This document shows positions 23,582-34,408 of a stretch of DNA of 64,000 nucleotides, piece after piece; positions within the stretch are counted from its first letter, which is position 1; every line of letters starts with the position of its first letter. A model generated the notes under the pieces. That model did no database searches, was not told the origin of the DNA, and saw only the letters and a program-made list of their open reading frames with translations. The stretch comes from Erodium maritimum. Taxonomy: Eukaryota > Streptophyta > Magnoliopsida > Geraniales > Geraniaceae. The DNA is taken from the NCBI GenBank assembly GCA_963921825.1, contig OY997592.1, positions 33,660,252 through 33,724,251 of the forward strand, written 5' to 3'. The position numbers and the translations under genes were made by a program.

Positions 23582-26500
23582 TGTCACGCCCCAATTTCAG
23601 CGAACCGAACTCGGGACGCGAACATTTAAAACATGAACACTTAAAACCTGTTTTGAATAAAAATCTGATATTTCCATTTAATTACCAAAAATAATAATAG
23701 TATTTACAATAAAAAAACGTCCCAACAAGTGGACAAGGTACACATCCGTCACTAGACTCAACAAAAGTAAAGACCAGACTCCGCTCCAAGCTCCATGGAC
23801 TTCAAGAGCTAACCTAGTCCGTCCGGTGATCAGTACCTGTAGGAAAAGCAGCTAGGGGTGAGCGTTCGCTCACCTCCACGGATAACAGACTGACTATGGC
23901 ATAATTAGTAGATAAAGCCAGTAACACTAAAACCAAACCCAACACCGGGACTACAGTCCCCAACTCAAGTACCCAACTGACCCACAACCCGTCACCTTCC
24001 TCAACAGACTCAACACTCGATGATACAGTGTAAACCCGACACAACTATCGACGACCTCCTCAAGGACACGATAGAAAGACTACACAACGCCAAACGAGAT
24101 CACAAAGGATCGCACACCAGCTGCTCAGTAACCAATCTCAATCAGGTCAGGGTTCGACCTATCGCAATTCCTCGACACGAAGTCGGATCAGGCTGTCGAC
24201 CTTTCAAACTCGCAATTCATCGACACTAAGTCGGATCAGGCTGTCGACCTTTAGAACTCGCAATTCATCGACACTAAGTCGGATCAGGCTGTCGACCTTT
24301 AGAACTCGCAATTCATCGACACTAAGTCGGATCAGGCTGTCGACCTTTAGAACTCACCACCCCAGGTAACCACAATCACAATCACAGGCAAGTTCAATCA
24401 CACAGGCACTCAAGGCCACTCAAGACACCTCAACAGTCAAGACTCGGGTTCAACAACCCCACGGGCACTCACTGCCACTCAAGACACACCAACGGTCAAG
24501 ACTCGGGTTCAACAACCCCACGGGCACTCACTGCCACTCAAGACACACCAACGGTCAAGACTCGGGTTCAACAACCCCACGGCACTCACTGCCACTCAAG
24601 ACACCAATTTAAATACACGGGCTCTCACGGCCACCCAAACTCAATCAATAAATAACACGGGCTCTCAAGGCCACCCAACTCAATAACAAATAACACGGGC
24701 TCTCAAGGCCACCCAAACTCAATAATAAATAACACGGGCTCTCAAGGCCACCCAAACTCAGTAATAAATAACACGGGCTCTCAAGGCCACCCAAACTCAA
24801 TAATAAATAACACGGGCTCTCAAGGCCACCCAAACTCAGTAATAAATAACACGCAACAACCTCCGGCATACTCGATGCCTCCAACAATTCTAAGATCACT
24901 AGTTTCACAAACAACCTCCGGGCATGGTCATATGCCTCCAGTAATTCAATTATCGCTAAGTTCTCTGTTCCTACGACACTACTAAGTGTCACATGCTTTT
25001 CTCTTAAACGCTACAGTCCCGTATCATGCTTTTCTAATATTTAAATAATTCTACTCAACCCACGACACCCCGGTGTCACATGCAATTCTACTATTAACTT
25101 TCCCTAATCAGGGCCGAGATCCGGCTACTTTTCCCTACCTCGTATATAATCCCAAAAGCGCTCCAACAACACCCGAAGCACACTCAGTCACTCGCCGAGC
25201 TTCCCTTTGCCTCGGTCCGTAGCACGATCTAAAAGAACACAAATTCAAAGTACTTTTAAACTAGTACGGATAAACCGAAAATTAACATACTTAACGCCCA
25301 AACGTAACCCCGACAACGCCGAACACTCCCAAACTTCCCAATTACTCGATATTGCCGATAAAGGACCCGTAAGGGCCAGATTCGCCCGACATGGCGAATC
25401 TGCCCGGTTTTGGTTAATTGCCTTCCGGGGCTCCAAAAGCCCCCGTTTTCGTTTCTACGGTCTTAGAATATTTCAAGGAACCCAACGCACTTGACGGAAT
25501 TGAATTCCGACTTCTAAGTCAATTAATTAACGTTTAAAGTTTCCCAAAACCCGTTAATTACAACTTCTCCAAATTAATTCCAAATTTCGATTCGATTAGG
25601 AATAAGTGGTCCGGGGGACGTTTTAAACCACCCGAACATTAAAACCCGAGCAACCGAGCACGTGGGCCCCACCCAAGAGGCTTGGCCGAGACCCTAGGGT
25701 TTGAGGGGGGGCTCGGCCACCATGTGGTGGCTGCTGCCAGCTCCGGCCAGCCACCTCATGGCCGGCCGGCCACCACCCACGGTGGCCGGAGCTCCTCCCG
25801 AGCCTCCAGTCACCGGAAAACGTGCCATTACACCCCCAAACACCTCTAAAACGTCTCTAACACCTCCAAAACGTCCATACAACCCTAACCCATAGTTTAT
25901 AACCAAACCCTAGCTTTTGAGAAATAATCGAAACGAGAATCGGGTTAGGTCTTACCAACGAGGAAGACGAGGGGAAGACGTTTTCTCCTTGCTTTGAATC
26001 GATCCAACGGTTGAATAATCTCTCAAACCCTAGCTTTTAATCTTCTATCTTCTTCTCCACCTTCTTCTCTCTCTAACTCTCTTCTTCTCTCTAATTTAAA
26101 CAACTAACAACTAATAAAAAAAACTAACCTTTTTCCCTTTTAAAACCCCATTCTCGGCTACAACTCACCACCACACCTTTTCCCCCCAAAACTAACACCA
26201 CCACATTTAGGACATGTGTCAAGGTGGGTCCCACACCTTTTGGAAAATATCTAGTTGATATTTTCCAATCAGTTTCGCGAAAATCGGACGTTTCGGGCCC
26301 CGAACGGGCACTTTTTCCAAGAAATTACGAAACTTGACGGGCCACAAGGAAACGGCTCAACTAAGACCGCTACGACGACGGCTAAGCTTTTCGGGTCCAA
26401 AACGGTCCTCGAATGGACCAAAACGTCGCTCGGGTGACTTTTCCAGCGAAAAATCAATCTTTCCCAAATTGACCAGAAAGTTGCCCTGAGTCCCCCGTAA

Positions 26501-26645
26501 CTCATTTTAGTCGATAACGGGGTCAACTTAAGTCCGGCATGACCCTCGGGGTCAATTTAAGTTAAGTTAAGTGTCTGTCTTAAAAATTTTAAATTTTCCT
26601 GTTTTTCGCAGGTTTGACTGACGTTGACCAGAAGTGGTTATTACA
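23582..26645 (-). mobile_element. 5' LTR of nested gypsy element (3064 bp)
   Basis: The partner of 14712-17775, of the same length and nearly the same sequence. It ends at 26645 against the second GTTTC target copy. It repeats the same minisatellites at 24161-24353, 24406-24596 and 24610-24852. It would carry the promoter and start of the element transcript; I could not place the TATA box with confidence. Confidence 0.95.
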
Positions 26646-27939
26646 GTTTCGGCCACACCAATTTCAAAGGAAAAAAAAAAGATAAAAAGAAATAGAAAGA
26701 GAGAGAAAGAAGAGAGAGTTTGGAGAATGAGAAGAAGAGAGAAAAGAGAAGGAGTTGGGCTAGGGTTTGACATCCAACCCTTGGATCGTCTCAAGGAAAG
26801 AAGAAAACGACTTCCCCTCATCCTCCTCTACGGTTTGTACTAAACCGATCGTCGTTTTGGTTAATTTTTGAAAGCTATTGTTTGTGTAAAACTATTATTT
26901 TAGGGTTGTTTGAAGTATGGGGTTCGTTGGAGACGTTTTGGAGCGGATTTGGAACGTTTTCCGGTGATCGGGAGCTCGGGGGAGCTCCGGCCACCGTGTG
27001 GGGTGGCCGGCCGGCCGTGTGAGGTGGCTGGCCGTGCCTTGTAGAGGCTGGCCAGAGCTGGCCGGTGCTGGCCGGAGATGGCCGGTGCTGGCCGGACCTC
27101 GGGGTGGTTGGCCGGAGCTAGGGCTAGCCACCACCAAGGTGGGCCGAGCCCTAAAAGACCCTAGGGCCCACGGCCAAGGTGGGCCGGGTGGGGCCCACGT
27201 GCTTGGGTGCTCGGGTGGTTTAAAACGTTCCCCGAACCTTTTATCCTTAACCGAATCGAAATTTGGAATTAAATTGGAAAAGTTATAATTATCGGGTTTA
27301 GAAACTTTTAACGTTAATTAATTGACTCGGAAGTCGGAATTCGATTCCGTCGAGTGCATAGGAACCCTTGAATTATTCTAAGGCCGTAGAAACGAAAACG
27401 GGAATTTTTGGAGCCCCGAAGGGGCATTTACAAAACCCGGGCAGATTCGCCATGTCGGGCGAATCGGGCCTTTACGAGTCCTTTATCGACAATGTCGAGT
27501 AATTGGGAAGTTTGGGAGTGATCGACATTGTCGGGGCTACGTTTGGGCGTTAAGTTTATTAAATTTCAGTTTATTCCTGCGAGTTTAAAGTACGTTAAAA
27601 ATTGTGTTCTTTTAGATCGTACCGCGGACCGAGGCAAGGGAAAGCTGGGTGAGTGACTGAGGTCACACCGGAGCTTTTTTGTTGGCTTTTGGAGAACTTT
27701 TACGAGGTAGGGAAAAGTAGCTGGATCTCGGCCCTGACTAGGGAAAGTTAATAGTAGAATTGCATGTGACACCGGGGTGTCGTGGGTTGAGTAGGTTTAT
27801 TTAAATATTAGAGAAGCATGATACGGGAATGTAGCGTTTATGAGAAAAGCATGTGACACTTAGTAGTGTCGTAGGAACAGAGAACTTAGCGATATTAGAA
27901 TTACTGGAGGCATATGACCATGCCCGGAGGTTGATCTGT

Positions 27940-28300
27940 TTAAATTATGTCTTGGGTGGCCATGAGAGCCCGTATTTTATCATCGATGTTTTGGGTGGCC
28001 ATGAGAGCCCGTATTGATTGTTGGTGTCTTGGGTGGCCATGAGAGCCTGTATTTGATTGTTAGTGTCTTGGGTGGCCATGAGAGCCCGTGTTGTACCGTT
28101 GTAGTCTTGGGTGGCCAGGAGTGCCCGTGGGGTTGTTGAACCCGAGTCTTGACCGTTAGTGTGTCTTGAGTGGCCACGAGGGCCCGTGGGGGTTGTTGAA
28201 CCCGTGTCTTACCGTTGGTGTTTGGTGTGGTCGTGAGTGCCCGTGGGGTTGTTGAACCCGAGTCTTGACTGTTGAGGCGTCTTGGGTGGCCTTGAGTGTC
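27940..28300. repeat. LTR minisatellite, TCTTGGGTGGCCATGAGAGC units
   Basis: About eight diverged tandem units of 36-60 bp, each containing TTGGGTGGCC and GAGNGCCCGT. They correspond to the 39 and 59 bp arrays of the nested element in reverse orientation. Confidence 0.8.
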
Positions 28301-28394
28301 GTGGAGTGTTGGACTGGTGTTGTTACTGTTTGTTGAGCTTTGGTTGTGTTTGTGATTGTGGTTACCTGAGGTTGGGGGCCCGCTTGGTTTGGGG

Positions 28395-28560
28395 TTGTGA
28401 ATTGCGATAGGTCGACAGCCTGATCCGACTTGGTGTCGATAAATTGTGATTGGTCAACATCCTGATCCGACTTGATGTCGATGAATTGCGATAGGTCGAC
28501 AGCCTGATCCGACTTGGTGTCGATGAATTGCGATAGGTCGACCGCCTGACCTGTTTGAGA
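28395..28560. repeat. 42 bp minisatellite, four units
   Basis: Four units of 42 bp containing GACAGCCTGATCCGACTTGG. The partner LTR has five (36695-36890), so unit number changed since insertion or during recombination. Confidence 0.85.
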
Positions 28561-29154
28561 TTGGTAAAAGGGCGTGAGGGAGGTTACCGAGCAACAGGAA
28601 TGCAATCCTTTGTGATCTTGTTTGGTGTCTTTGTGATCTTGTTTGGCGTGCGTAGTCGTTCTGTCGTGTCCTTGGAGGAGGTCGTCGATAGTTGTGTCGG
28701 GTTACTTTACGTTATCGAGTGTTGAGTCTGTTGAGGAAAGTATTGGGTGGTGTGTCAGTTGAGTTACTTGAGTCTGGGGATTGTACTCCCGGTTTTTGGG
28801 TCGATTGGGGTGTTACCGGCTTTGTCTGCTAATTATGTCGTAGTCAGTCTGTTATCCGTGGTGGTGAGCGAACGCTCACCCCTAGCTGCTTTTCCTACAG
28901 GTACTTGTCGTAGGTCGGACTAGGTGAGCTTCCAAAGCTTGAAGAGCTTGAAGCAGGAGTTCGGGTTACTTTTAGTCTAGCGACGGATACCTCGCTTTTT
29001 GTCCGCTTGTGGGACGTTTTATTTTGAGTTGTAATTACTATTTTGTTGAACTAACTGGTATTTAAAGTGATTTAATGGAAAAGGTTTCAAAGTGTTTATT
29101 ATTTTAAATGTTCGCGTCCCGAGTTCGGTTCACTGAAATTGGGGCGTGACAGCA

Positions 29155-29166
29155 TGGTATCAGAGC
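29155..29166 (+). promoter_or_regulatory. Primer binding site (tRNA-iMet)
   Basis: TGGTATCAGAGC, three bases after the LTR end, is the canonical plant primer site complementary to initiator tRNA-Met. Confidence 0.92.
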
Positions 29167-29558
29167 TCGAGGTTTCACACCTCGGACTGTCTGTCAATTA
29201 AGTGGGGAGGGTCGAGTCAGTGTAGACCCGTCATGTCTTGAGTCTTGTTTTGTTTGTGCGTATGTTGTAGCATTTTGTTGCTGGCATACTGATTGTGTGT
29301 GGTTGCGTGAACTGTTTTTAAACTGTGAGTCGTGGCGCGTGTGGTTGCTGAATCGGTGTGTGTTTCTGCGGCTTATTTGAGGTTTCACTTACGTATTATT
29401 ATAATTAAAGTATAAGTAGAGTGAGCGGTGTGACGTTGAGTAACATTTACGTTGGGGTAGACGTAGACCGTGTGAACGTTAGTATATTTGAGCTTGTTGT
29501 CTTTTTATGAGTTCGCAAACTGAACGTTTGCGTGTATCCGTGCAGAGGATACTGACTT
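29167..29558 (+). other. Leader of array element
   Basis: Noncoding sequence between primer site and gag. No notable structure seen. Confidence 0.5.
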
Positions 29559-30447
29559 ATGGCTCGCGGTAGACGAGGGCGAGCAGTTATAACACGGGGT
29601 CGGGCGCCCACGCGAGGCAGGCAGGGACGGTCAGCGGGGACACCGGGACGGGTGCCAACCATTGAGCCCGCAGAGTACGCGGAGGCGCAGGGCACTCCTG
29701 TCGGAGAAGACAGGAGAAGCGACGCGGGACCGTCTACAGGCACACCTAGTGTTCCGCCGGTCGCGGACCCTCCCATTATGACTGCCTGGATGAGCTGACC
29801 AGGACAGTCCAGAGTTTGGTGGCGGTCATCGCCAGCCGAGAGTCGGCTTCACCAGCTCCAGAGGCAACAGCTGTCCCAGTGAGGCCCGGTCAGGCAGAGG
29901 ACCACACAGCCCGGACTCTACTAGACTTCCTGAAGCTAGGGATACCCACCTTCGCCGGGGAGCCGAACCCCGACCTAGCCGAGAGATGGCTAGAGCAGGT
30001 CACGCGGGACCTGGATACATCACGTATCGAAGATGGCCGCCGCAGAGTGTCCTTCGCAGCTCACCAGCTGAGGGACAGCGCTTACCACTGGTGGGGGCGT
30101 GTGAAGGACATTGTCGGGCACGACTACGACGTCTTCCAGGAGGTTTTTTGGCACACAACTTTCCCGAGTCGGCTCGGTTGGAGCGACATCGGCAGTTTCT
30201 AGACCTGGAGCAGGGGGGGTTGACAGTGGCGGAATACGAGGCCAGATTCACGGCCTTGACCAGATTCGTGTCTGAGATGGTGATGACTGAGCAAAACCGT
30301 TGCCTACGGTTCGAGGGGGGACTGAGACCGGTGATTCGGGATAAGGTCCTCGCCATGAGGTTGCGGAAGTATACAGATCTCGTGGACACCGCAACGACGG
30401 TGGAGCAGGGTGTCCGGGATGCGGTCAGGACCCGTGAGGTCCGATAG
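29559..30447 (+). pseudogene. gag of array element, broken
   Basis: Starts MARGRRGRAVITRG and carries the same capsid-like region as the nested copy (FAGEPNPDLAERWLEQ, SAYHWWGRVKD, RHRQFLDLEQGG). A one-base deletion near 29788 and another near 30150 shift the frame twice. A TAG at 30445-30447 (a different codon in the nested copy) then ends the third frame. The downstream zinc knuckles and pol are in the same frame after this stop. Confidence 0.92.
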
Positions 30448-33400
30448 CGGCCGACCAACTTTGCAGGGCCGTCCGACTCACGAGACTCGCAGAGACAGAG
30501 GACCACGGGGTTCTTCCAACCACCGCCTCATCAGGGTGGATCGAGACAGCAGGGGTCAGTGGCATCAGTGGGGCCAGTCGCCTCAGAGAGGAGGCCGACA
30601 TGCTATTACTGCGGGCAGCCAGGCTACTTACAGCGAGACTGTCCGATGAAGGGAGGGCCCGCGGCACTACCAGCTACTAGCCGGATAGGCCAGGGCTCGG
30701 GGTCGAGAGCCGACAAGACCAGCTGTTTCCGGTGCGGCCGGGTTGGACACACTATGACATGGTGCCGTGAGCCGTTGGGAGCGACATCAGCGCAGCGACC
30801 GCATCAGTCGCGGATAGTACAGTTGCCCAGGGGTCGCCCTCGACAGAGTCAGCATCCGAGGTCGTCACGGCCGTCTACGAGCGCACCGATTCCGAGACAA
30901 CAGCAGAGTCATGGATATGCAGCAGCCAGTGCACCGGGTCAGAGGCAGCAGGCCTCGCAGGGGAGAGTGTATGCAGTCACCGACTCCAGGGCCCCAGGAT
31001 CTAGCACGTACCGCGAGACCATCCAGGGTACGTGTTTATTGTATCATTTTTGGGCGTTATTCTTATTTGATACCGGGGCGTCGCACTCTTTTATTTCATT
31101 GGGTTGTGCTGAGAGGTTGGGGTTGAGCCTAGAGTCGTTGAGTCCACCCCTGTGCCTGGACACCCCAGTTGGGGGTGGAGTGTCGTTGACTAGGGCCTGT
31201 CGTGCCTGCGAGATTAGAGTCGCAGACTGTCCTTGCCCTGATGATCTTCTCGTACCGGGAATGACGACCTTTGATGTGATCTTGGGAATGGATTGGCTGT
31301 CGAGGTACCGAGCCAATATCGATTGCTACAAGCGACGAGTGACAGTGTCAATGGGCAGTACGAAGGTGACGTGTGTTCTGGGTAGTAAGAGTGGGGTCCT
31401 CCTGTCGGCGTTGTCAGCTGAGGAGGAAGTATCGGTTGTGCAGAGCCGAGAGTTACCGAGAGTGGTATGCGAGTTCCCCGAGGTCTTTCCTGAGGAGTTG
31501 AGCGGGTTTCCACCGGTTCGTGAGGTGGAGTTCGGGATTGACCTAGTGCCGGGAACGGCGGCGATATCGATTCCGCCTTACAGATTTGCGCCGGCAGAGT
31601 TGACTGAGCTGAAGCGTCAGCTAGAGGAGCTTCAGCAGAAGGGGTTTATCCGTCCGAGTGTATCGTCGTGGGGAGCACCAGCACTCTTCGTGAAGAAGAA
31701 GAGTGGAGAGCTACGGATGTGTATAGATTACCTGAAGCTGAACCGGGTTACGGTGAAGAACCGATACCCGATGCCGAGGATCGATGACTTGTTCGACCAG
31801 TTGAGAGGGTCGACCTGCTTCTCGAAGATCGATATGCGATCCGGTTATTATCAGTTGCGAGTCCGTGAGGGGGACGTCACAAAGACTGCATTCCGGACAC
31901 GCTATGGGCACTACGAGTTCCTGGTGATGCCATTCGGACTGACGAACGTACCTGCGGCGTTCATGGACCTGATGAACAGCATCTTCCGGCCGTACCTAGA
32001 TCAGTTTGTGGTGGTGTTCGTGGACGACATCCTGATCTATTCGAAGAACGAGGCAGCACATAAGTCACATCTGAGGGCTGTTCTGACACTACTACGCGAG
32101 CATCAGCTATATGCCAACCTGGAGAAGTGCGAGTTTTGGCTTGCTGAGGTGAAATTCCTCGGTCACATCGTGTCCCGTGACGGTATCCTGGTCGATCCGT
32201 CGAAGATCGACGCGGTCTCGAAGTGGGCACGGCCCACGAGTGTCTTCGAGATCCGCAGCTTTCTGGGGTTGGCAGGCTACTATCCGCGATTTGTCCAGGA
32301 CTTTGCGCGACTAGCCGCACCGATGACTCTGATGACGCGCAAGGGAGTCGGGTTTGTGTGGACAGAGGACTATGAGCGTGCATTCGTGGAGTTGAAGACT
32401 CGGCTGACTACCGCTCCAGTGTTAGTAGTGCCCGAGCGAGGGATCGGTTATGATGTCTACTGTGATGCGTCCGGAGAGGGACTGGGCTGCGTACTGATGC
32501 AGTTGGGCAGAGTTGTGGCTTATGGCTCCAGGAAGTTGAACACGCACGAGCGCAACTATCCTACCCATAACTTGGAGCTAGCAGCAGTCGTGTTTGGGCT
32601 AAAGGGTTGGCGATATTATCTGTATGGCGAGGGGTTTCAGGTGTTCTCGGATCACAAGAGCCTCAAGTACATATTTTCCCAGCGAGACCTGAACATGCGC
32701 CAGCGGCGGTGGATGGAGCTACTCGAGGAGTACGAATTCGAGCTACACTACCATCCGGGCAAGGCGAACGTGGTCGCCGACGCCTTGAGTAGGAAGTCGG
32801 TTCCGAGCCTCGCCAACATATCAGTCCGAGAGTGGGACATGATGGGGGAGCTGAACACGTTCGGGCTTGAGCTAGAGGAGATTACTGGCGGCGTGGCCAT
32901 GTGCTCATTGGTGGCTCAGCCCTCACTACTTGCCCAAGTGTTTGAGGCGCAGTCGAAGGACGTCGAGGCGTCAGAGATCGGCGAGAGAGTCGTCAGGGGT
33001 GACGAGGTGGTAGGCTGGGAGGATAGTACTGATTGGTGGTTACGGTACCGCGGGGGGCTGTTCGTGCCGGTTAATTGTAGAGACGACGTGTTGCGAGAGG
33101 CACATCATTCGCGTCTTACAGTGCACCCGGGGGGCACCAAGATGTACCATGACCTCAGACGGCATTTCTGGTGGCGCGGGATGCGGAGAGCAGTCGTAGA
33201 GTTTGTGTCGAGATGTCTCGTCTGTCAGCAGGTGAAAGCCGAGCATCAGCGTCCCGCAGGATTGTTGCAGCCACTACCAATTGCTCAGTGGAAGTTGGAG
33301 CACATTATGATGGACTTCGTGTGTGGACTACCGAGATCGCCGAAGGGAAACCACATCGTATGGGTGGTAGTCGACCGGTTGACCAAGTTGGCCCATTTCC

Positions 33401-33540
33401 TGGCTATGAGGATGACTGACCCGGTCGACAAGTTGAGCAGCTTGTATATTCAAGAGGTAGTGCGGCTCCATGGGGTCCCGGTGTCGATAGTGTCTGACAG
33501 GGATCCCCGCTTCACGTCCAGGTTTTGGCCGAGTCTGTAG
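30448..33540 (+). pseudogene. pol of array element: knuckles, protease, RT, RNase H, integrase N-part
   Basis: A very long open frame with its first Met at 30559 (993 residues). It includes two zinc knuckles (the first has Tyr in place of the ligand His, [14 protein letters not shown]; the second, [14 protein letters not shown], is intact) and protease [10 protein letters not shown] near residue 171. RT carries an FVDD box near residue 487 (32017-32028). RNase H has VYCDAS near residue 632. Integrase has its HHCC region (about residues 845-893), MMDF near 918 and SDRDP near 979. It stops at TAG 33538-33540, where the nested copy has Gln. The frame continues after the stop. Confidence 0.95.
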
Positions 33541-34391
33541 AAAGCGTTGGGGACCGAAGTTCTACTCAGTACCGCACATCATCCCCAGACAGACGGTCAG
33601 TCCGAGCGCACTATTCAGATCTTGGAGGACATGCTGCGAGCCTGCGTGCTGGATTTCAGGGGATCATGGGAGACCCACCTGCCGTTGGCCGAGTTCGCCT
33701 ACAACAACAGCTTCCAGGCCAGTATCGGGATGGCACCGTTCGAAGCGTTGTATGGGAGGCCGTGTCGATCGCCAGTATGTTGGGCAGAGGTGGGGGACAA
33801 GAGTCTGCTGGGGCCAGATCTTGTCAGAGAGACGACAGAGAAGGTCACGCTGATACGCGATCGGTTGAGCACCGCGCAGAGTCGGTAGAAGAGTTATGCC
33901 GAAAGACGACGTCGACCTCTTGAGTTCGCAGTCAGGGATCACGTGTTCCTGAAGGTGAGCCCGAGGAAGGGGCTGGTACGGTTCAGACGCGGCGGGGGAA
34001 AGTTGGCTCCACGGTACATTGGCCCGTTCGAGATCTTGGGCAGAGTGGGAGCAGTGGCTTATCGTCTGGCGTTACCACCGCAGCTTGGGAGAGTCCATGA
34101 CGTCTTCCACGTATCCCAGTTGCGGCAGTACAATGCAGACCCCTCCCACGTCATTGAGTGGACCGATATCGAGGTGGCTGACGATGTATCCTATGAGGAG
34201 CAGTCGGTACGGATCATGGACACACCGGAGCAGGTCCTGCGGGGAGGCAAGATTATCCACTTGGTACGAGTGCAGTGGAAACATCACGGGGCTGAGTCAA
34301 CGTGGGAACGCGAGGACGAGGTTCAAGCGAAGTATCCCGACCTGTTCGACTCCCGAGGTACGTCTATTTTAAATTTTGCGGACGAAATTCC
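33541..34391 (+). pseudogene. Integrase C-part and chromodomain of array element
   Basis: In frame with the preceding pol. Contains the catalytic Glu region ([16 protein letters not shown]), the [20 protein letters not shown] block and, after a second TAG at 33886-33888 (Gln in nested copy), the SH3-like region and chromodomain (PVRIMDT-like near 34210, RLVRVQW-like near 34262, AKYPDLF near 34330). As in the nested copy, the frame has no stop before the polypurine tract. Confidence 0.93.
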
Positions 34392-34408
34392 TTTAAGGGG
34401 GGGTAGAC
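34392..34408 (+). promoter_or_regulatory. Polypurine tract of array element
   Basis: TTTAAGGGGGGGTAGAC directly before the LTR start. Confidence 0.85.

Larger units (their letters stand above)
14712..26645 (-). mobile_element. Complete young Ty3/gypsy chromovirus, 11,934 bp
   Basis: A complete element in reverse orientation: 5' LTR 23582-26645, primer site, leader, gag-pol, polypurine tract and 3' LTR 14712-17775. Both LTRs are 3064 bp. It is flanked by GTTTC at 14707-14711 and 26646-26650, and deleting one GTTTC plus the element restores the sequence found at 34891-34910. The two LTRs differ at only about five sites that I could find by eye. The coding region nevertheless carries two in-frame stops and a frameshift. 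Confidence 0.97.
26651..29151 (+). mobile_element. Gypsy LTR, right piece (5' LTR of array element)
   Basis: Continues the LTR begun at 14218; the sequence across 14711/26651 is colinear with 34880-34920. It runs through the GA-rich block (26670-26750), TAGGGTTT, GC-rich GGCCGG-type repeats (26995-27130), the hairpin units GACACCGGGGTGTC (27768-27781) and GACACTTAGTAGTGTC (27855-27870), minisatellites, the palindrome near 28866 and ends GGGGCGTGACA. The LTR totals about 2995 bp. Confidence 0.93.

Noticed and set aside
28395..28560. Regularly spaced repeats resembling a CRISPR array
   Set aside because: Units are contiguous without unique spacers and sit in a plant retrotransposon LTR.
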